The notes under the pieces: generated by a model
What the model was told of the DNA's origin: nothing
What the model saw: only the letters and a program-made list of their open reading frames with translations
Database searches by the model: none
Assembly (NCBI GenBank): GCA_002840735.1
Contig: PHBY01000028.1
Span: 1 to 33,720 of the forward strand
Direction of reading: 5' to 3'
DNA length: 33,720 nucleotides
From: Chloroflexi bacterium HGW-Chloroflexi-2
GTDB taxonomy: Bacteria > Chloroflexota > Anaerolineae > Anaerolineales > Anaerolineaceae
Shown here: one piece after another, positions 32,422 to 33,720 of the stretch
Position numbering within the stretch: the first letter of the stretch is position 1
Layout: each line of letters opens with the position of its first letter
Made by a program: the position numbers and the translations under genes

Positions 32422-33495
32422 ATGACCCATCAATTTCAAAGAATTCCCATATTTTATTCAGCCGATCATAACCTGCACCGACCGCAATTTGAGTATGATA
32501 GTGGATTTCAGATTCCATACCAGGAACAGGCCAGGCGCATTGAAAGCGCGCGAGAATCCCTGTTGCAATTGCCATTCACCCAGGAATTTCAACCTGATCC
32601 GGTATTAACCATCGAGCAGATTGCCCGCGTACATTCCATAGCACTCATCGAGCATTTACGTGAACGCTCAGCATTTGCCAGGCAACATGAGCAGATCATG
32701 GGGCAGGAGGATCTGTATCTCTATCCCTGGATCTACCCGCTCAACCAACAAATGCGGGAAGGATTACTTAAATCCCCCGATTCAGCTGGATGTTATGCCT
32801 TTGACACTTACGCCCCGATTGGAAAAAACACCTGGAAAGCGGTGTACGCCAGCGCAAATCTGGCGTATTGTGCTGCGAAGACCATCATCCAAGAGGAATC
32901 ACGGATTGCTTACGCCCTCTGCCGTCCACCCGGGCATCATGCGGGTAGAGACATAATGGGTGGCTATTGCTACCTGAATAACGCCGCCATTACGGCAGAT
33001 CAATTCAAGCAAGCATGGGGACGAGGAGCGATCCTGGATATCGATTACCATCATGGCAACGGCACCCAGGAGATCTTCTGGGATGATCCGGAAGTAATGT
33101 TTGTCTCCATCCATGCCGATCCGGCTGATGAGTATCCCTTCTTTTCAGGATTTGCGGAGGAAAGGGGAGGGGAACAGGCACTTGACACTAATCTCAATCT
33201 GCCATTACCCAAAGTATGTGATGACCAAACCTATCTGAATGCGCTCGACCTGGCTCTGGGTACAATCAAGGGATTTCAACCCAACTGGCTGGTGCTCTCT
33301 GCCGGCTACGATACCTGTCAGGCAGATCCTTCAACCTACTTTACTCTGACCAATGAAGTTTATTCCGAGATTGGCAATCGGATTGGGACTTTGAACTTCC
33401 CCACTGTGATCGTACACGAAGGGGGATATGCCATAGAACACAATGGATTGCTCTCTGCCCGTCTGTTATCTGGAATTATTGACTCGTCTACTTAA
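32422..33495 (+). CDS. acetylpolyamine amidohydrolase / HDAC-family deacetylase
   Basis: 357 residues of the arginase/deacetylase fold. Active site complete: His172-His173 in PPGHHAGR, zinc ligands Asp208 and His210 in DIDYHHGNGTQ, Asp297 in SAGYDTC, and Tyr336 in HEGGY. The long loop around 90-130 and the position after pot genes favour an acetylpolyamine amidohydrolase, which frees polyamines from N-acetyl forms; a protein or other amide substrate is possible. No Shine-Dalgarno is seen, and TATAAT (32418-32423) overlaps the start codon. The pot terminator separates it from potA, so its own promoter is unclear. Confidence 0.88.
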   Translation: MTHQFQRIPIFYSADHNLHRPQFEYDSGFQIPYQEQARRIESARESLLQLPFTQEFQPDPVLTIEQIARVHSIALIEHLRERSAFARQHEQIMGQEDLYLYPWIYPLNQQMREGLLKSPDSAGCYAFDTYAPIGKNTWKAVYASANLAYCAAKTIIQEESRIAYALCRPPGHHAGRDIMGGYCYLNNAAITADQFKQAWGRGAILDIDYHHGNGTQEIFWDDPEVMFVSIHADPADEYPFFSGFAEERGGEQALDTNLNLPLPKVCDDQTYLNALDLALGTIKGFQPNWLVLSAGYDTCQADPSTYFTLTNEVYSEIGNRIGTLNFPTVIVHEGGYAIEHNGLLSARLLSGIIDSST

Positions 33496-33720
33496 CGTTT
33501 TTTCTTCCCGTAATTAAGTAATATTCACTACCATTAATTGGGGTATGTGGGATAAAACAATTATCAACCCCCATATATGGTGGTTTTAATCTATGAATTA
33601 AGGTGCGATGCACTTAGGGATGGGGAAGATACCTGGAATAAACTTATGACGAGTGATCCTCCAGAAACCAAAAGTGCGTTGCACCTCAAACCTCTGGTGG
33701 GGAGTTAAGAACAGGTGCAT
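33496..33720. repeat. gene-free end with inverted repeats
   Basis: No gene is visible in this tail. It has a near-palindrome at 33566-33585 centred on CCATATATGG. Inverted arms lie at 33601-33615 (AGGTGCGATGCACTT) and 33672-33686 (AAGTGCGTTGCACCT), matching with two mismatches. The last bases ACAGGTGCAT may begin another copy beyond the edge. It could be the edge of a repeat array. Confidence 0.5.

Noticed and set aside
32418-32423. TATAAT as -10 box of the deacetylase gene
   Set aside because: It overlaps the start codon, so transcription would begin inside the gene; no alternative downstream start codon exists near the N-terminus.

Overview
The window looks like a chromosomal stretch of a moderately low-GC bacterium, probably an Anaerolineae-type member of the Chloroflexota. 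This is inference from gene content and protein style: a MutS-like ATPase with N-terminal membrane helices, NarL-type signalling, many lipoproteins, DUF4491, PCYCGC and CCxHH proteins. No rRNA, tRNA, CRISPR array or complete insertion sequence was seen.

Layout. 1-300: two copies of a 77-bp repeat built from two hairpins. 321-2165: membrane-anchored MutS-family ATPase. 2.2-17.6 kb: a long envelope metal/redox island. It has (a) DUF2892 and thioredoxin-DUF2892 genes (+); (b) a minus-strand metal-export operon reading YHS protein, Lgt-like protein, unknown protein, DUF2085 membrane protein, CopB-type P-type ATPase; (c) a minus-strand electron-transfer operon reading PCYCGC lipoprotein, membrane CuA cupredoxin, polyferredoxin, CuA-cytochrome c fusion, followed by a NarL-type response regulator and histidine kinase; (d) a DUF1573-type protein whose frame is broken by one UGA right after a Cys, with a perfect hairpin just downstream, so a candidate selenoprotein; (e) divergently, a CCxHH membrane protein, a lipoprotein and a second DUF1573 protein, then a rhodanese lipoprotein.

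17.6-21.4 kb: prpBCD, the methylcitrate route for propionyl-CoA, behind a good promoter. 21.5-23.4 kb: a small acidic protein and an M32 carboxypeptidase with a clear terminator. 23.4-25.5 kb: a decayed tungstate transporter. The permease gene is frameshifted and fused by deletion to the tail of the ATPase gene, which also carries a nonsense codon, while the binding-protein gene tupA is intact and has an extra C-terminal domain. 25.7-28.1 kb: DUF4491 protein, an RHH-PIN toxin-antitoxin pair with a 12-bp inverted repeat across its promoter, and an AAA/DUF4143 ATPase gene with a 37-bp palindrome at its promoter. 28.2-33.5 kb: a tightly overlapped polyamine uptake operon (potD, potB, potC, an unannotated 58-residue protein, potA), a terminator, then an acetylpolyamine amidohydrolase/HDAC-family gene, suggesting import and deacetylation of polyamines.

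The parts that look least described are the UGA-containing DUF1573 gene, the orphan CuA/polyferredoxin/cytochrome operon without an oxidase subunit I, and the small protein inside the pot operon. All functions are read from sequence motifs and family knowledge; no search was run.
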